Shown in pieces: positions 1-7,135 of a stretch of DNA of 36,804 bases. The translations under genes and the position numbers were made by a program. Source of the stretch: Streptomyces luteolifulvus (GTDB taxonomy: Bacteria; Actinomycetota; Actinomycetes; Streptomycetales; Streptomycetaceae); NCBI RefSeq assembly GCF_008806595.1, contig NZ_VZRB01000054.1, positions 1-36,804 of the forward strand, written 5' to 3'. The stretch's first letter is position 1. The number at the start of each line of letters is the position of its first letter. The notes under the pieces were generated by a model. That model was not told the DNA's origin, ran no database searches, and saw only the letters and a list, made by a program, of their open reading frames with translations.

Positions 1-396
1 TGTTTTATTTCAAAGGAACCTCGCCCCGGCCGTGACGGCCGGAGACGGGGTATCAACATATCTGGCGTTGATTTTTGGCACGCTGTTGAGTTCTCAAGGA
101 ACGGACGCTTCCTTCGTACTCACCCGACACCATCTCTCGGGCTTTCCTCCGGGCGCTTCCCTTCGGTCTTGCGTCTCCGACTCTATCAGATCCTTTCGGG
201 CCTGATTCCCGGTCGGCGGGGCCTTTCGACATTCACTACGTTAGCCGATTCCCCTCGGAAACTCATAATCGAGATCCCGCGAGTTCCGAATTCAGACATG
301 CGTGCACGCCGAATTAGCCCCTGCTGAGGGGAAGTCGTAAGTAGTGGTTTGGCCGCTTCCGGCTGCTGGCGATTGCCGTACCCGGTTCAAGCGGCT
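1..396 (-). other. 5' leader of a ribosomal RNA operon (16S lies just left of the window)
   Basis: Read on the minus strand, the left edge carries the leader that precedes 16S rRNA in Streptomyces. It contains a TTGAGAACTCAACAGCGTG segment (about 83-101), a conserved antitermination/processing region in actinobacterial rrn leaders. Next is an AATCAACGCCAG stretch, then a GC-rich hairpin (CCGGCCGTCACGGCCGG, about 27-43), and finally an AT-rich TTTGAAATAAAACA run at the edge, where the RNA is normally cut before mature 16S. The 16S gene itself is not present. Identification rests on recognising the conserved leader; antitermination and RNase processing roles are family knowledge, not shown here. 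Confidence 0.8.
180..268 (-). promoter_or_regulatory. Possible additional tandem rrn promoters
   Basis: Streptomyces rrn operons usually have several tandem promoters. Two further -10-like hexamers are visible on the minus strand. TAACGT (243-238) repeats the P1 -10 and has a weak TTATGA (268-263) 19 bases upstream. TAGAGT (185-180) lies in a GATAGAGTCGGAGAC context and has no convincing -35. Their use is inferred only. Confidence 0.3.
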
Positions 397-402
397 CGGG
401 CT

Positions 403-431
403 ACGTTACGCACCTTCCAAGGACGCGTCAA
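403..431 (-). promoter_or_regulatory. Upstream rrn promoter (P1-like)
   Basis: On the minus strand TTGACG (431-426) and TAACGT (408-403) are separated by exactly 17 bases, a good vegetative-sigma promoter directed into the rRNA leader; the start would be near 396. The -35 hexamer contains the TGA stop codon (430-428) of the upstream glycosylase gene, so that gene probably reads straight into the rRNA promoter region. Confidence 0.6.
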
Positions 432-1069
432 CTTGAGCGGCGCCTCGGTACATGGGCCCGATAGGGGCTCACCGTGGGGTCGTTCGCGACCCAGTAACGC
501 CAGGGATGGATGCCTCCGTCGCCGGCCACTCCGGTGCGCGGACCGCTGCGTACCTGGTCCGGGGGGACGGGGGTGCCCGCGAGCATCCGCAGCGGGGTCT
601 CCTCCGTGGTGCACGCGTCCGTGCCGTCCAGTGCTCGGTCCACCCCCAGGGCCGTGGCCAGCCGGGCCGGCCCTTTGGCCAGTTCCTTGTCGTTTCGGGC
701 CGAGAGTCGACGTTTGCGGGCCAGCTCGGCGCCCTCGACGATCTCGCCGGCCCGGAGCAGGACCGCCCTCGCGGTGCCCTCCGGACCGCAGACCAGGTTC
801 ATGCAGTGCCACATGCCGTAGGTGAAGTAGACGTACACATGTCCGGGGGGACCGAACATCACGTCATTGCGGGCCGTGCGGCCGCGATAGGCGTGGGAGC
901 CGGGGTCGTTGGGGCCGTCGTACGCCTCGACCTCCGTCAGGCGCAGCGCGATCGGACCGTCCGGGGTGGTGCGCACCAGGAGCCGGCCCAGGAGATCGGG
1001 CGCGACGTCCAGTACGGGCCGGTCGAAGAACCCTCTGGGGAGGGGCGTACGGTCGGGGGTCGCGATCAT
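428..1069 (-). CDS. DNA-3-methyladenine glycosylase (AAG/MPG family)
   Basis: Predicted 213-residue monofunctional base-excision glycosylase that removes alkylated purines such as 3-methyladenine from DNA. Residues around 44-62 (TEVEAYDGPNDPGSHAYRG) match the active-site segment of human AAG: Glu48 is the general base, Tyr50 the intercalating pocket residue and His59 the pocket histidine. The YVYFTYGMWHCMN stretch (79-91) is the second signature, ending in the pocket Asn. Length is normal for bacterial members. The ATG at 1069 is the only start giving the full N-terminus. It is divergent from the Spo0M gene and ends inside the -35 box of the rRNA promoter, with no terminator hairpin between. 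Family assignment is firm; substrate range is inferred. Confidence 0.92.
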   Translation of the reverse strand: MIATPDRTPLPRGFFDRPVLDVAPDLLGRLLVRTTPDGPIALRLTEVEAYDGPNDPGSHAYRGRTARNDVMFGPPGHVYVYFTYGMWHCMNLVCGPEGTARAVLLRAGEIVEGAELARKRRLSARNDKELAKGPARLATALGVDRALDGTDACTTEETPLRMLAGTPVPPDQVRSGPRTGVAGDGGIHPWRYWVANDPTVSPYRAHVPRRRSS

Positions 1070-1145
1070 GCCGTCCGAGGGTAGTGCAGACGGGTGGCTG
1101 CAACGGGGTGGTCAAGGAGCCTTCGCCTTGCCAGGGTGAGGGCGC

Positions 1146-1173
1146 GGAACCGGCCAGGGCCGGATCGCGTTAC
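1146..1173 (+). promoter_or_regulatory. Candidate ECF-type promoter upstream of the spo0M-like gene
   Basis: GGAAC (1146-1150) and CGTTAC (1168-1173) are separated by 17 bases. This spacing and the GGAAC -35 resemble extracytoplasmic-function sigma promoters. The start would fall near 1180, about 28 bases before the ATG at 1208. Bacillus spo0M is partly ECF-controlled, as I recall, which makes this plausible but unproven. Confidence 0.35.
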
Positions 1174-1207
1174 AGGGATCAAGGACCCACACGTAAGAGG
1201 GAGTGTC

Positions 1208-1990
1208 ATGGCGTTCAAGAAGCTGCTCGCGAGCCTGGGGGCCGGCGGGGCTTCGGTCGAGACGGTGCTGACCGAGGTCAACGTCGTGCCGGGTGGCGTC
1301 GTCCAGGGCGAGGTGCGCATTCAGGGCGGGTCCGTCAATCAGGAGATCGAGGGGCTCTCGGTCGGACTCCAGGCCAAGGTCGAGGTGGAGAGCGGCGACC
1401 AGGAGTACAAGCAGGACATCGAGTTCACCAAGTCGCGGCTGGGCGGGGCCTTCGAGCTCCAGGCGGGTGCCGTGCACGCGGTGCCGTTCGGGCTGGAGAT
1501 CCCGTGGGAGACGCCGATCACCATGATCGACGGTCAGGCGCTGCGCGGGATGAACATCGGGGTGACCACGGAGCTGGAGATCGCCCGTGCCGTGGACTCC
1601 GGTGACCTGGACCCGATCAACGTGCACCCGCTGCCCGCCCAGAAGGCGATCCTCGACGCCTTCATCCAGCTGGGCTTCCGGTTCAAGAACGCGGACATGG
1701 AGCGCGGTCACATCCGGGGTACCCGGCAGAAGCTGCCGTTCTACCAGGAGATCGAGTTCTTCCCGCCGTCGCAGTACCGGGGTCTGAACCAGGTCGAGCT
1801 GAGCTTCGTGGCCGACGGGAGCGCGATGGACGTCATCCTGGAGATGGACAAGAAGCCGGGTCTGTTCAGCGAGGGCAGCGACACGTTCCGTTCGTTCCAG
1901 GTGGGTCTGCACGACTACCAGGGGACCGACTGGACGGCGTACCTCAACCAGTGGCTGTCCGAGGTCGGCAGCAAGCGCAACTGGTTCTAG
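1208..1990 (+). CDS. Spo0M family sporulation-control protein
   Basis: Predicted 260-residue cytoplasmic protein of the SpoOM family, an arrestin-like beta-sandwich linked to sporulation control and envelope or cytoskeletal functions in Firmicutes and actinobacteria. The N-terminal half (VETVLTEVNVVPGGVVQGEVRIQ, 17-39) begins the arrestin-like fold. The segment GLEIPWETPIT and the later QKAILDAFIQLGFRFKNADME are typical of the family. The ATG at 1208 was chosen over an upstream in-frame start at 1094 because GAGGGAG sits 4-11 bases before it and homology begins there. No signal peptide or membrane segment is seen. It is followed 42 bases later by the PEBP-family gene, possibly co-transcribed. 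Its role in this organism is unknown. Confidence 0.85.
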   Translation: MAFKKLLASLGAGGASVETVLTEVNVVPGGVVQGEVRIQGGSVNQEIEGLSVGLQAKVEVESGDQEYKQDIEFTKSRLGGAFELQAGAVHAVPFGLEIPWETPITMIDGQALRGMNIGVTTELEIARAVDSGDLDPINVHPLPAQKAILDAFIQLGFRFKNADMERGHIRGTRQKLPFYQEIEFFPPSQYRGLNQVELSFVADGSAMDVILEMDKKPGLFSEGSDTFRSFQVGLHDYQGTDWTAYLNQWLSEVGSKRNWF

Positions 1991-2032
1991 GCTCGGACCG
2001 ACTGATTCCAGAGCCGTTCAGGAGGTACCGAG

Positions 2033-2572
2033 GTGACCGAGCTCAAGAGGCGTCCGCTCCCCCACGACTTCCATCCGCCCGTGCCGTCGTTCACGGTCAC
2101 GAGCGAGGACGTCGCGGAGGGCGGAACGCTCAAGGACGCTCAGGTCCACGCGGCCGGCAACATCTCGCCGCAGCTGCGGTGGGAGGGCTTCCCGGCCGAG
2201 ACCAAGAGCTTCGCCGTCACCTGCTACGACCCCGATGCTCCGACGGGCAGCGGGTTCTGGCACTGGGTGGTGTTCGACATTCCGGCCTCGGTCACCGAGC
2301 TGCCGGAGGGTGCGGGCAGCGGCAAGTTCGAGGGGCTGCCGGCCGGTGCCGTGCAGGCGCGCAACGACTACGGGTCGAAGGAGTTCGGCGGTGCCGCACC
2401 GCCGCCCGGGGACGGGTCGCACCGGTATGTGTTCACGGTGTACGCCGTGGACCAGGAGAAGCTGGGTCCGGACTCGGACGCCAGCCCGGCCGCCGTGGGC
2501 TTCAATCTGCGGTTCCACACGCTGGCGCGCGCCCAGCTCATCGGTGAGTACGAGGTGCCCGCCGAAGACTGA
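2033..2572 (+). CDS. YbhB/YbcL family PEBP-like protein
   Basis: Predicted 179-residue phosphatidylethanolamine-binding-like (Raf-kinase-inhibitor-like) protein. The ligand-pocket signature DPDAPTGSGFWHWVVFDIP is at residues 66-84, including the DPDAP motif and His77. A second conserved block, HRYVFTVYAVD, lies near residue 143. There is no signal peptide, so it is expected in the cytoplasm. The GTG start at 2033 is supported by a strong GGAGG (2021-2025). Bacterial members have been proposed to bind phospholipid head groups or to modulate kinases or proteases, but no firm substrate is known. It closes a likely two-gene unit with the Spo0M gene and is followed by a strong intrinsic terminator. 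Confidence 0.9.
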   Translation: MTELKRRPLPHDFHPPVPSFTVTSEDVAEGGTLKDAQVHAAGNISPQLRWEGFPAETKSFAVTCYDPDAPTGSGFWHWVVFDIPASVTELPEGAGSGKFEGLPAGAVQARNDYGSKEFGGAAPPPGDGSHRYVFTVYAVDQEKLGPDSDASPAAVGFNLRFHTLARAQLIGEYEVPAED

Positions 2573-2591
2573 CGTTCATGGAACGTTTGCT

Positions 2592-2632
2592 CGCCCCTGG
2601 TCATGGAAGTGATCAGGGGCGGGCATTTTTTA
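2592..2632 (+). terminator. Intrinsic terminator after the PEBP-like gene
   Basis: A 12-bp stem (2592-2603 with 2610-2621, one G-T wobble) encloses a 6-base loop and is followed by ATTTTTTATT. This is a textbook Rho-independent terminator and unusually T-rich for this genome. Confidence 0.85.
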
Positions 2633-2637
2633 TTGCG

Positions 2638-2666
2638 TTGTCCATCTCGGCGTGCCCGGCCAGAGT
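2638..2666 (+). promoter_or_regulatory. Candidate promoter of the HNH nuclease gene
   Basis: TTGTCC (2638-2643) and CAGAGT (2661-2666) are spaced by 17 bases directly after the preceding terminator. The start would be near 2673, about 45 bases before the ATG at 2718. Match is fair, not strong. Confidence 0.4.
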
Positions 2667-2717
2667 TGATCCAAGCCCGCCAGGGGGGTGGGCCGGTGCA
2701 CATGGGAGGTGGGCTGG

Positions 2718-3224
2718 ATGCGTGACACGCTGGTGCTGAATGCGAGCTTCGAGCCGCTGTCGACGGTGACTTTGAACCGAGCCGTCGTTCTGGTGCTGCA
2801 GGACAAGGCAGTTGTCGAGCAGGCCCACCCCGAACTGCGCATGCGCGGAGCCGAGGTGGACATACCGGCGCCCCGGGTGATCAGACTCTGCAGGTATGTG
2901 AGGGTGCCGTTCCGAAGACAAGCCCCCTGGTCGAGGCGGGGCGTTCTGGTACGGGACCGGCACAGGTGCGCGTACTGCGGCCGGCGGGCGACGACCGTGG
3001 ACCACGTGGTGCCGCGGGCGCAGGGCGGTCGGGACTCCTGGCTGAACACGGTGGCCTCGTGTGCGGAGGACAACCACCGCAAGGCGGACCGGACTCCGGA
3101 GCAGGCGGGTATGCCCCTGCTGCGGCAGCCGTTCGAGCCGACTCCGGCGGACGCGATGCTGCTGTCGCTGGGGCACGACGGTTTCGAGGCGCTGCCGGAG
3201 TGGCTCGCCCAGCCCGCCGCCTAG
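2718..3224 (+). CDS. HNH endonuclease domain protein
   Basis: Predicted 168-residue protein with an N-terminal region (1-70, beginning MRDTLVLNASFEPL) shared by actinobacterial HNH proteins, followed by the HNH domain at about 78-130. Visible metal-site residues are Cys84 and Cys87, the Asp95-His96 pair, Cys115 and the Asn119-His120 pair. In many relatives the second knuckle is CxxCN; here it reads CAEDNH, so Asp118 stands where a fourth cysteine is often seen. The ATG at 2718 follows a GGAGG at 2705-2709; an upstream in-frame GTG at 2688 lacks a ribosome site. No methylase or restriction partner is adjacent. The biological role of this widely conserved family is unknown to me. Confidence 0.85.
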   Translation: MRDTLVLNASFEPLSTVTLNRAVVLVLQDKAVVEQAHPELRMRGAEVDIPAPRVIRLCRYVRVPFRRQAPWSRRGVLVRDRHRCAYCGRRATTVDHVVPRAQGGRDSWLNTVASCAEDNHRKADRTPEQAGMPLLRQPFEPTPADAMLLSLGHDGFEALPEWLAQPAA

Positions 3225-3237
3225 CCCATACGCAGAT

Positions 3238-3269
3238 CTGGGGCGCCCTCCGTCCGGAGGGCGCCCCAG
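3238..3269. terminator. Bidirectional terminator between convergent genes
   Basis: A perfect 14-bp GC-rich stem (3238-3251 with 3256-3269) with a 4-base loop lies between the HNH gene (+) and the SPFH gene (-), which converge here. There is no T-tract, which is common in Streptomyces terminators. Confidence 0.75.
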
Positions 3270-3287
3270 CGTCGTATCGCGGACCCG

Positions 3288-4235
3288 TCAGTCGATGGAC
3301 GGCTTCTCGCGGCGTTCCGTGCCGCCGGAGTTGTTGCCTCCGCCGCCCGAACCCCCGGCCATCGGGCCGAAGTTGCCCATCGCGCCGGACAACCCCTTGA
3401 GGGCGTCGCCGATTTCGCTGGGGACGATCCAGAGCTTGTTGGCGTCGCCCTCGGCGATCTTCGGGAGCATCTGGAGGTACTGGTAGGAGAGGAGCTTCTG
3501 GTCGGGGTCGCCGGCGTGGATCGCCTCGAAGACCGTGCGGACGGCCTGGGCCTCGCCCTCTGCCCGCAGGGCCGCGGCCTTCGCCTCACCTTCGGCACGC
3601 AGGATCTGGGACTGCTTCTCACCTTCGGCGGTGAGGATCGCCGCCTGGCGCGTACCTTCGGCGGTGAGGATCGCGGCGCGCTTGTCACGGTCGGCGCGCA
3701 TCTGCTTCTCCATCGAGTCCTGGATGGAGGTGGGCGGTTCGATCGCCTTGAGCTCGACGCGGTTGACGCGGATGCCCCACTTTCCGGTGGCCTCGTCGAG
3801 GACGCCGCGCAGGGCCGCGTTGATCTCCTCGCGGGAGGTGAGGGTCCGCTCCAGGTCCATGCCGCCGATGATGTTGCGCAGGGTGGTGACGGTGAGCTGC
3901 TCGATCGCCTGGATGTAGCTGGCGACTTCGTAGGTCGCGGCCCGGGCGTCGGTCACCTGGTAGTAGATGACGGTGTCGATGTTGACGACCAGGTTGTCCT
4001 GGGTGATCACCGGCTGCGGTGGGAACGGCACGACCTGTTCGCGCAGGTCGATGCGGTTGCGGATGGTGTCGATGAACGGGACGACGATGTTGAGGCCCGC
4101 GTTGAGTGTCCGTGTGTAGCGGCCGAAGCGCTCCACGATGGCCGCGCTGGCCTGCGGGATGACTTGGATCGTCTTGATCAGGGCGATGAAGACCAACACC
4201 ACCAGAATGATCAGGACGATGATGACCGGTTCCAT
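3288..4235 (-). CDS. SPFH/Band 7 membrane protein (stomatin-like)
   Basis: Predicted 315-residue membrane-anchored scaffold of the stomatin/prohibitin/flotillin group. One N-terminal transmembrane helix (about 4-22) is followed by the Band 7 core (VERFGRYTRTLNAGLNIVVPFID onward). Next is a repetitive charged coiled coil of AILTAEG/QILRAEG/AALRAEG units, and the C-terminus is Gly/Asn-rich. The ATG at 4235 has GGGGAG at 4241-4246; a long upstream extension of the frame is rejected because homology and the transmembrane helix start here. It lies 143 bases downstream of an NfeD-family gene on the same strand, the classic SPFH/NfeD pair linked to membrane microdomains and envelope stress. Function here is inferred from that pairing. 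Confidence 0.92.
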   Translation of the reverse strand: MEPVIIVLIILVVLVFIALIKTIQVIPQASAAIVERFGRYTRTLNAGLNIVVPFIDTIRNRIDLREQVVPFPPQPVITQDNLVVNIDTVIYYQVTDARAATYEVASYIQAIEQLTVTTLRNIIGGMDLERTLTSREEINAALRGVLDEATGKWGIRVNRVELKAIEPPTSIQDSMEKQMRADRDKRAAILTAEGTRQAAILTAEGEKQSQILRAEGEAKAAALRAEGEAQAVRTVFEAIHAGDPDQKLLSYQYLQMLPKIAEGDANKLWIVPSEIGDALKGLSGAMGNFGPMAGGSGGGGNNSGGTERREKPSID

Positions 4236-4274
4236 CGTCGGCTCCCCGTACCCTTCTCCGCCTCGGCTCTTTCG

Positions 4275-4301
4275 GAAGATCTTAAGCTTGTTGAAGATCT
4301 T
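4275..4301 (-). repeat. AT-rich inverted/direct repeat in the nfeD-SPFH gap
   Basis: GAAGATCTT occurs twice (4275-4283 and 4293-4301). Because AAGATCTT is self-complementary, the two copies can also pair as an 8-bp stem with a 10-base loop. It sits 40 bases upstream of the SPFH start, in a gap unusually AT-rich for this genome. It may be a regulatory or RNA-processing hairpin; nothing proves it. Confidence 0.4.
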
Positions 4302-4378
4302 GCTGGTCGAGTCTGACAGACCGTCGCATGCCTCGTGGGGCGTTCGGTTCAGTTGCGTCAACGCCCCGTCCGGCAAGG

Positions 4379-4810
4379 TCACATGATGATCGCCGTGGCC
4401 CCCTCGATGTCCACGACGTCCACTTCGTCGCCCACTTCGTAGGCGCGGCCGGTGTCGAGGGAACGGGCCGACCAGACCTCCCCGGCGAGCTTGATCCGGC
4501 CGCCCGAGCCGTCGACGCGTTCCAGCACGACGGCCTGCTTGCCCTTCAAGGCGTCCACGCCCGTGGCGAGTTGGGGTCGTTGCGCGCGATGCCGGGCGGC
4601 GATGGGCCGTACGACGGCGATGAGCGCGACCGAGACCACGGCGAAGACGAGCACCTGGGCGACGATTCCGCCGCCGAATCCGGCGACAATCGCAGCGGCG
4701 ACGGCGCCCACGGCGAGCATGCCGAACTCCGGCATCGCGGTCACCACGAGCGGGATACCGAGCGCGGCCGCGCCGACGAGCCACCACACCCATGCGTCGA
4801 TGTCGTTCAC
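4379..4810 (-). CDS. NfeD-like membrane protein
   Basis: Predicted 143-residue protein with an N-terminal block of hydrophobic helices (WVWWLVGAAALGIPLVVTAM, GMLAVGAVAAAIVAGFGGG, VLVFAVVSVALIAVV) and a C-terminal OB-fold-like beta domain (about 80-143, containing LKGKQAVVLERV and GEVWSARSLD). This is the short NfeD type that partners with SPFH proteins. The GTG at 4810 was chosen because the coding frame upstream is poor. No ribosome site precedes it, but a -10-like TACCAT ends 6-7 bases before it, suggesting a leaderless transcript. It is immediately upstream of the SPFH gene on the same strand. Function in membrane quality control is inferred from the family pairing. Confidence 0.8.
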   Translation of the reverse strand: MNDIDAWVWWLVGAAALGIPLVVTAMPEFGMLAVGAVAAAIVAGFGGGIVAQVLVFAVVSVALIAVVRPIAARHRAQRPQLATGVDALKGKQAVVLERVDGSGGRIKLAGEVWSARSLDTGRAYEVGDEVDVVDIEGATAIIM

Positions 4811-4816
4811 ATGGTC

Positions 4817-4846
4817 ATGGTAGGACCGCGGGTCCTGCCTCCGACA
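4817..4846 (-). promoter_or_regulatory. Candidate leaderless promoter and palindrome before nfeD
   Basis: On the minus strand TACCAT (4822-4817) is 6-7 bases before the GTG start, with a weak TGTCGG (4846-4841) 18 bases upstream. Most of the spacer is a perfect palindrome, AGGACC-GCG-GGTCCT (4822-4836), a possible operator. Confidence 0.35.
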
Positions 4847-4894
4847 GGGCGCCAAGGGCGCGAGTAGAGGCTTCTTACCCGGGGTTTCGAAGGG

Positions 4895-5692
4895 TCAGGA
4901 CAGCGGAAGGCCCTGCGCGGTCCAGCGGTCGCCGATCTGTTCCACGACGAGCGGGAGGCCGAAGCAACGGGAGAGGTTGCGGGAGGTCAGTTCGAGCTCC
5001 AGCGGGCCGGCGGCGAGGACCTTGCCCTGCCGGATCATCAGCACGTGGGTGAAGCCGGGGGCGATCTCCTCGACATGGTGCGTGACCATGATCATGGACG
5101 GGGCGATCGGGTCGCGGGCGAGGCGGCCGAGACGGCGTACGAGGTCTTCGCGGCCGCCGAGGTCGAGGCCGGCGGCGGGCTCGTCGAGGAGGAGCAGCTC
5201 GGGGTCGGTCATCAGGGCGCGAGCGATGAGGGTGCGCTTGCGCTCGCCCTCGGAGAGGGTGCCGAACTTCCGGTCGAGGTAGTCGCTCATGCCGAGGCGG
5301 TCGAGGAAGGCCCGGGCGCGCTGCTCGTCGACCTCCTCGTAGTCCTCGTGCCAGTGGGCCGTCATGCCGTACGCGGCGGTCAGCACGGTCTCCAGGACGG
5401 TCTGCCGCTTGGGAAGCTTGTCGGCCATGGCGATGCCCGCCATGCCGATACGGGGGCGCAGCTCGAAGACGTCGGTGCCGGGCTGTCCGAGGGTCTCGCC
5501 GAGGATAGAGGCGGTGCCCTTGCTCGGGTAGAGGTAGCTGGAGGCGACGTTCAGGAGGGTGGTCTTTCCGGCGCCGTTGGGGCCGAGGATGACCCAGCGT
5601 TCGCCCTCCTTGACCGACCAGGAGACCTGGTCCACCAGAGCCCGGCCCTCGCGGACCACGGATACGTCCTGAAGCTCCAGAACATCGCTCAT
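4895..5692 (-). CDS. Orphan ABC-transporter ATP-binding protein
   Basis: Predicted 265-residue ATPase with all ABC motifs: Walker A GPNGAGKTT (37-45), signature LSEGERKR (146-153), Walker B LLLLDEP with catalytic Glu171, and the switch His205. The C-terminal tail (about 225-265) is an extra beta region seen in ModF/YlmA-like ATPases. No permease or binding protein lies next to it: the neighbour on one side is NfeD and on the other a divergent unknown gene. It may therefore work with a permease elsewhere or in a non-transport role. The ATG at 5692 is followed directly by the conserved LELQDVSVV start. Substrate unknown. Confidence 0.88.
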   Translation of the reverse strand: MSDVLELQDVSVVREGRALVDQVSWSVKEGERWVILGPNGAGKTTLLNVASSYLYPSKGTASILGETLGQPGTDVFELRPRIGMAGIAMADKLPKRQTVLETVLTAAYGMTAHWHEDYEEVDEQRARAFLDRLGMSDYLDRKFGTLSEGERKRTLIARALMTDPELLLLDEPAAGLDLGGREDLVRRLGRLARDPIAPSMIMVTHHVEEIAPGFTHVLMIRQGKVLAAGPLELELTSRNLSRCFGLPLVVEQIGDRWTAQGLPLS

Positions 5693-5844
5693 GAGCGCGT
5701 TGTCTCCCCTTGCAGTGTGGCCGGTCTCGGCTGTCGCGTAGGCCTGTGGCTCGGTCCGCCGCGCCGGTGTGCGCAGCCCTCAACGAAATCTACGCCACCG
5801 GTCGGCTCCTCCCATCCATCGGTCCGGTCCTTAGGGTGGGGGGC

Positions 5845-6627
5845 ATGCTCTCGGAACCACGCTCAGGACTTCTCGGCGCCTGGGGAAATGCCCTGTTGGC
5901 CGGACTTGTCTCACCTGATGACGCCGTGCTCGCCATCGTCGGAGAGGACGCGGTGCACCGGGTGGAGGGGCTGCCGGGTGAGCCGGCGCCCGTCGGCCTC
6001 ACGCTTGCGTTGGGGCGGCTGCGGGCGCTCGGGGTGACCGGGCTGCGGGTCGCGCTGCCCGTGCCCGGGCATCCGCTGGGGCTGAGCGGACCGCCGGAGT
6101 TCAATGCGCGGGCGCTGGACGCGGAGGAGGCCGTGATCTGTCACGGCGCCGCGCTCGGCATGGTTCCCGAGGTGTACGAGGCCGGGCCCGAGGGTGATGT
6201 CCATGTCGAGGTCGTATGGCATGTGCTGCCGGTGCGGGAGGCGCCGCCCGCCGATGTGCCCTCGCTCGGGGAGGCCGAGCGGGAGCTGGCGGAGGCACTC
6301 AGGGAGGCGACGGCGGTGCTGTCCCGGCTGGACGTTGCCGGGTCGGGGCCGGTGGCGGAGGCGGCCATCGACGCGTACCGGGCGCGGGCCGAGCGGGGGC
6401 GGGAGGTGCTGGCGCCGGGGTATCCGCCGCGGGCGGTGCGTGTGCTGGAGCTGGCGCAGCGGGTGGGGCTGCTGGTGTCTCTCGCGGACGAGAACGGGCA
6501 CGGGGGTGCGGTGACCGCGTCCGAGGTGGCCGCGCGGGCGGAGGCGCTGCGGCCGGTGGAGCGGGTGGCTCGGCGGGCGCAAGTCGCCGCGTACAACTCC
6601 GTTGTGGAGGAGCGGGGGCGGGGGTGA
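5845..6627 (+). CDS. Conserved hypothetical protein (actinobacterial)
   Basis: Predicted 260-residue soluble protein with strong Streptomyces codon bias, divergent from the ABC ATPase. I do not recognise a catalytic motif. Residues 1-170 look like an alpha/beta domain (GVTGLRVALPVPGHPLGL near 65-82; DAEEAVICHGAALGMVPEV near 92-110). Residues 175-260 are Ala/Glu/Arg-rich and predicted helical. There is no signal peptide or membrane helix. The ATG at 5845 was chosen over an upstream in-frame start because the -10-like TAGGGT (5832-5837) lies 7 bases before it, fitting a leaderless mRNA, and the upstream residues look non-coding. It ends before a Streptomyces-type intergenic repeat and a strong terminator. 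Function unknown. Confidence 0.7.
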   Translation: MLSEPRSGLLGAWGNALLAGLVSPDDAVLAIVGEDAVHRVEGLPGEPAPVGLTLALGRLRALGVTGLRVALPVPGHPLGLSGPPEFNARALDAEEAVICHGAALGMVPEVYEAGPEGDVHVEVVWHVLPVREAPPADVPSLGEAERELAEALREATAVLSRLDVAGSGPVAEAAIDAYRARAERGREVLAPGYPPRAVRVLELAQRVGLLVSLADENGHGGAVTASEVAARAEALRPVERVARRAQVAAYNSVVEERGRG

Positions 6628-6654
6628 GGTGCCCTCCGGGGTGGCCGGGGTTGG

Positions 6655-6740
6655 GGTGGACGTTGCTGGGGGCTCTGCCCCCAGGCCCCCGTATCGGCCT
6701 GGACGGCCTCGTCCTCAAGCGCCGGACAGGCTGTGGGGGT
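6655..6740 (+). repeat. Dispersed Streptomyces intergenic repeat element
   Basis: The segment contains a perfect 8-bp hairpin CTGGGGGC-TCT-GCCCCCAG (6666-6684), followed by GCCTCGTCCTCAAGCGCCGG and ACAGGCTG. This combination (GGGGGCTCTGCCCCC and CGTCCTCAAACGCCGGACGGGCTG-like) is a very common intergenic motif in Streptomyces genomes. Recognition is from memory; this copy looks slightly degenerate. Confidence 0.6.
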
Positions 6741-6784
6741 GCGGGCCGGGCTGAGAGGGTGAGATTTTGCAGGGTGCTGACAAA

Positions 6785-6824
6785 CGAAGGCCCCGCGAGT
6801 CGTGTCCGACTCGTGGGGCCTTCG
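6785..6824. terminator. Bidirectional terminator between the unknown gene and a chaplin
   Basis: An 18-bp stem (6785-6802 with 6807-6824, one G-T wobble) with a TGTC loop separates two convergent genes. It is one of the strongest hairpins in the window. Confidence 0.85.
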
Positions 6825-6840
6825 CTGTGATCGGTCGACC

Positions 6841-7080
6841 TCAGTCGTTGATGGCCTCGTTGGCGTAGGCCGGGTTGAGGAGGCCGACGACGTTGGCGGT
6901 GTTGCCTACGGCGTTGACCGGGACGTGGACCGGAACCTGGACGGTGTTGCCCGAGGCGAGGCCCGGCGAGGCCATGGCCGAGCCGTCGGCAGTCGTGTCG
7001 GCGACAGCGGCCCCCGCCGACGCGCCTGCGGCGATACCGGCGATGGTGAGGGCCATGGCAGCCTTCTTGGCGATGTTCAT
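6841..7080 (-). CDS. Short chaplin without cysteines
   Basis: Predicted 79-residue secreted surface-active protein. A Sec signal peptide (about 1-27, MNIAKKAAMALTIAGIAAGA core, cleavage near AVA-DT) precedes one chaplin domain (SPGLASGNTVQVPVHVPVN, then GNTANVVGLLNPAYANEA). Chaplins assemble into amyloid-like fibrils that make aerial hyphae and spores hydrophobic. Short chaplins normally carry two cysteines; this one has none, like ChpE, and it ends in an acidic EAIND tail. The ATG at 7080 has a clear GGAGGA (7095-7090). It is separated from the neighbouring chpE-like gene by a terminator and has its own BldN-like promoter. Its precise chp name is not clear to me. Confidence 0.9.
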   Translation of the reverse strand: MNIAKKAAMALTIAGIAAGASAGAAVADTTADGSAMASPGLASGNTVQVPVHVPVNAVGNTANVVGLLNPAYANEAIND

Positions 7081-7135
7081 AAGAAGCGTTCCTCCTGCGT
7101 CTACATGTCCGACCCGGCCGCGGGTCGTGCGCTGA

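Noticed and set aside
349..825. Plus-strand frame beside the rRNA leader
   Set aside because: It is antisense to the glycosylase and overlaps the rrn promoter; no homology is recognisable.
3288..4793. Fusion of the SPFH protein with an upstream minus-strand frame
   Set aside because: The upstream part is an out-of-frame shadow of nfeD; the SPFH start has its own ribosome site and membrane helix.
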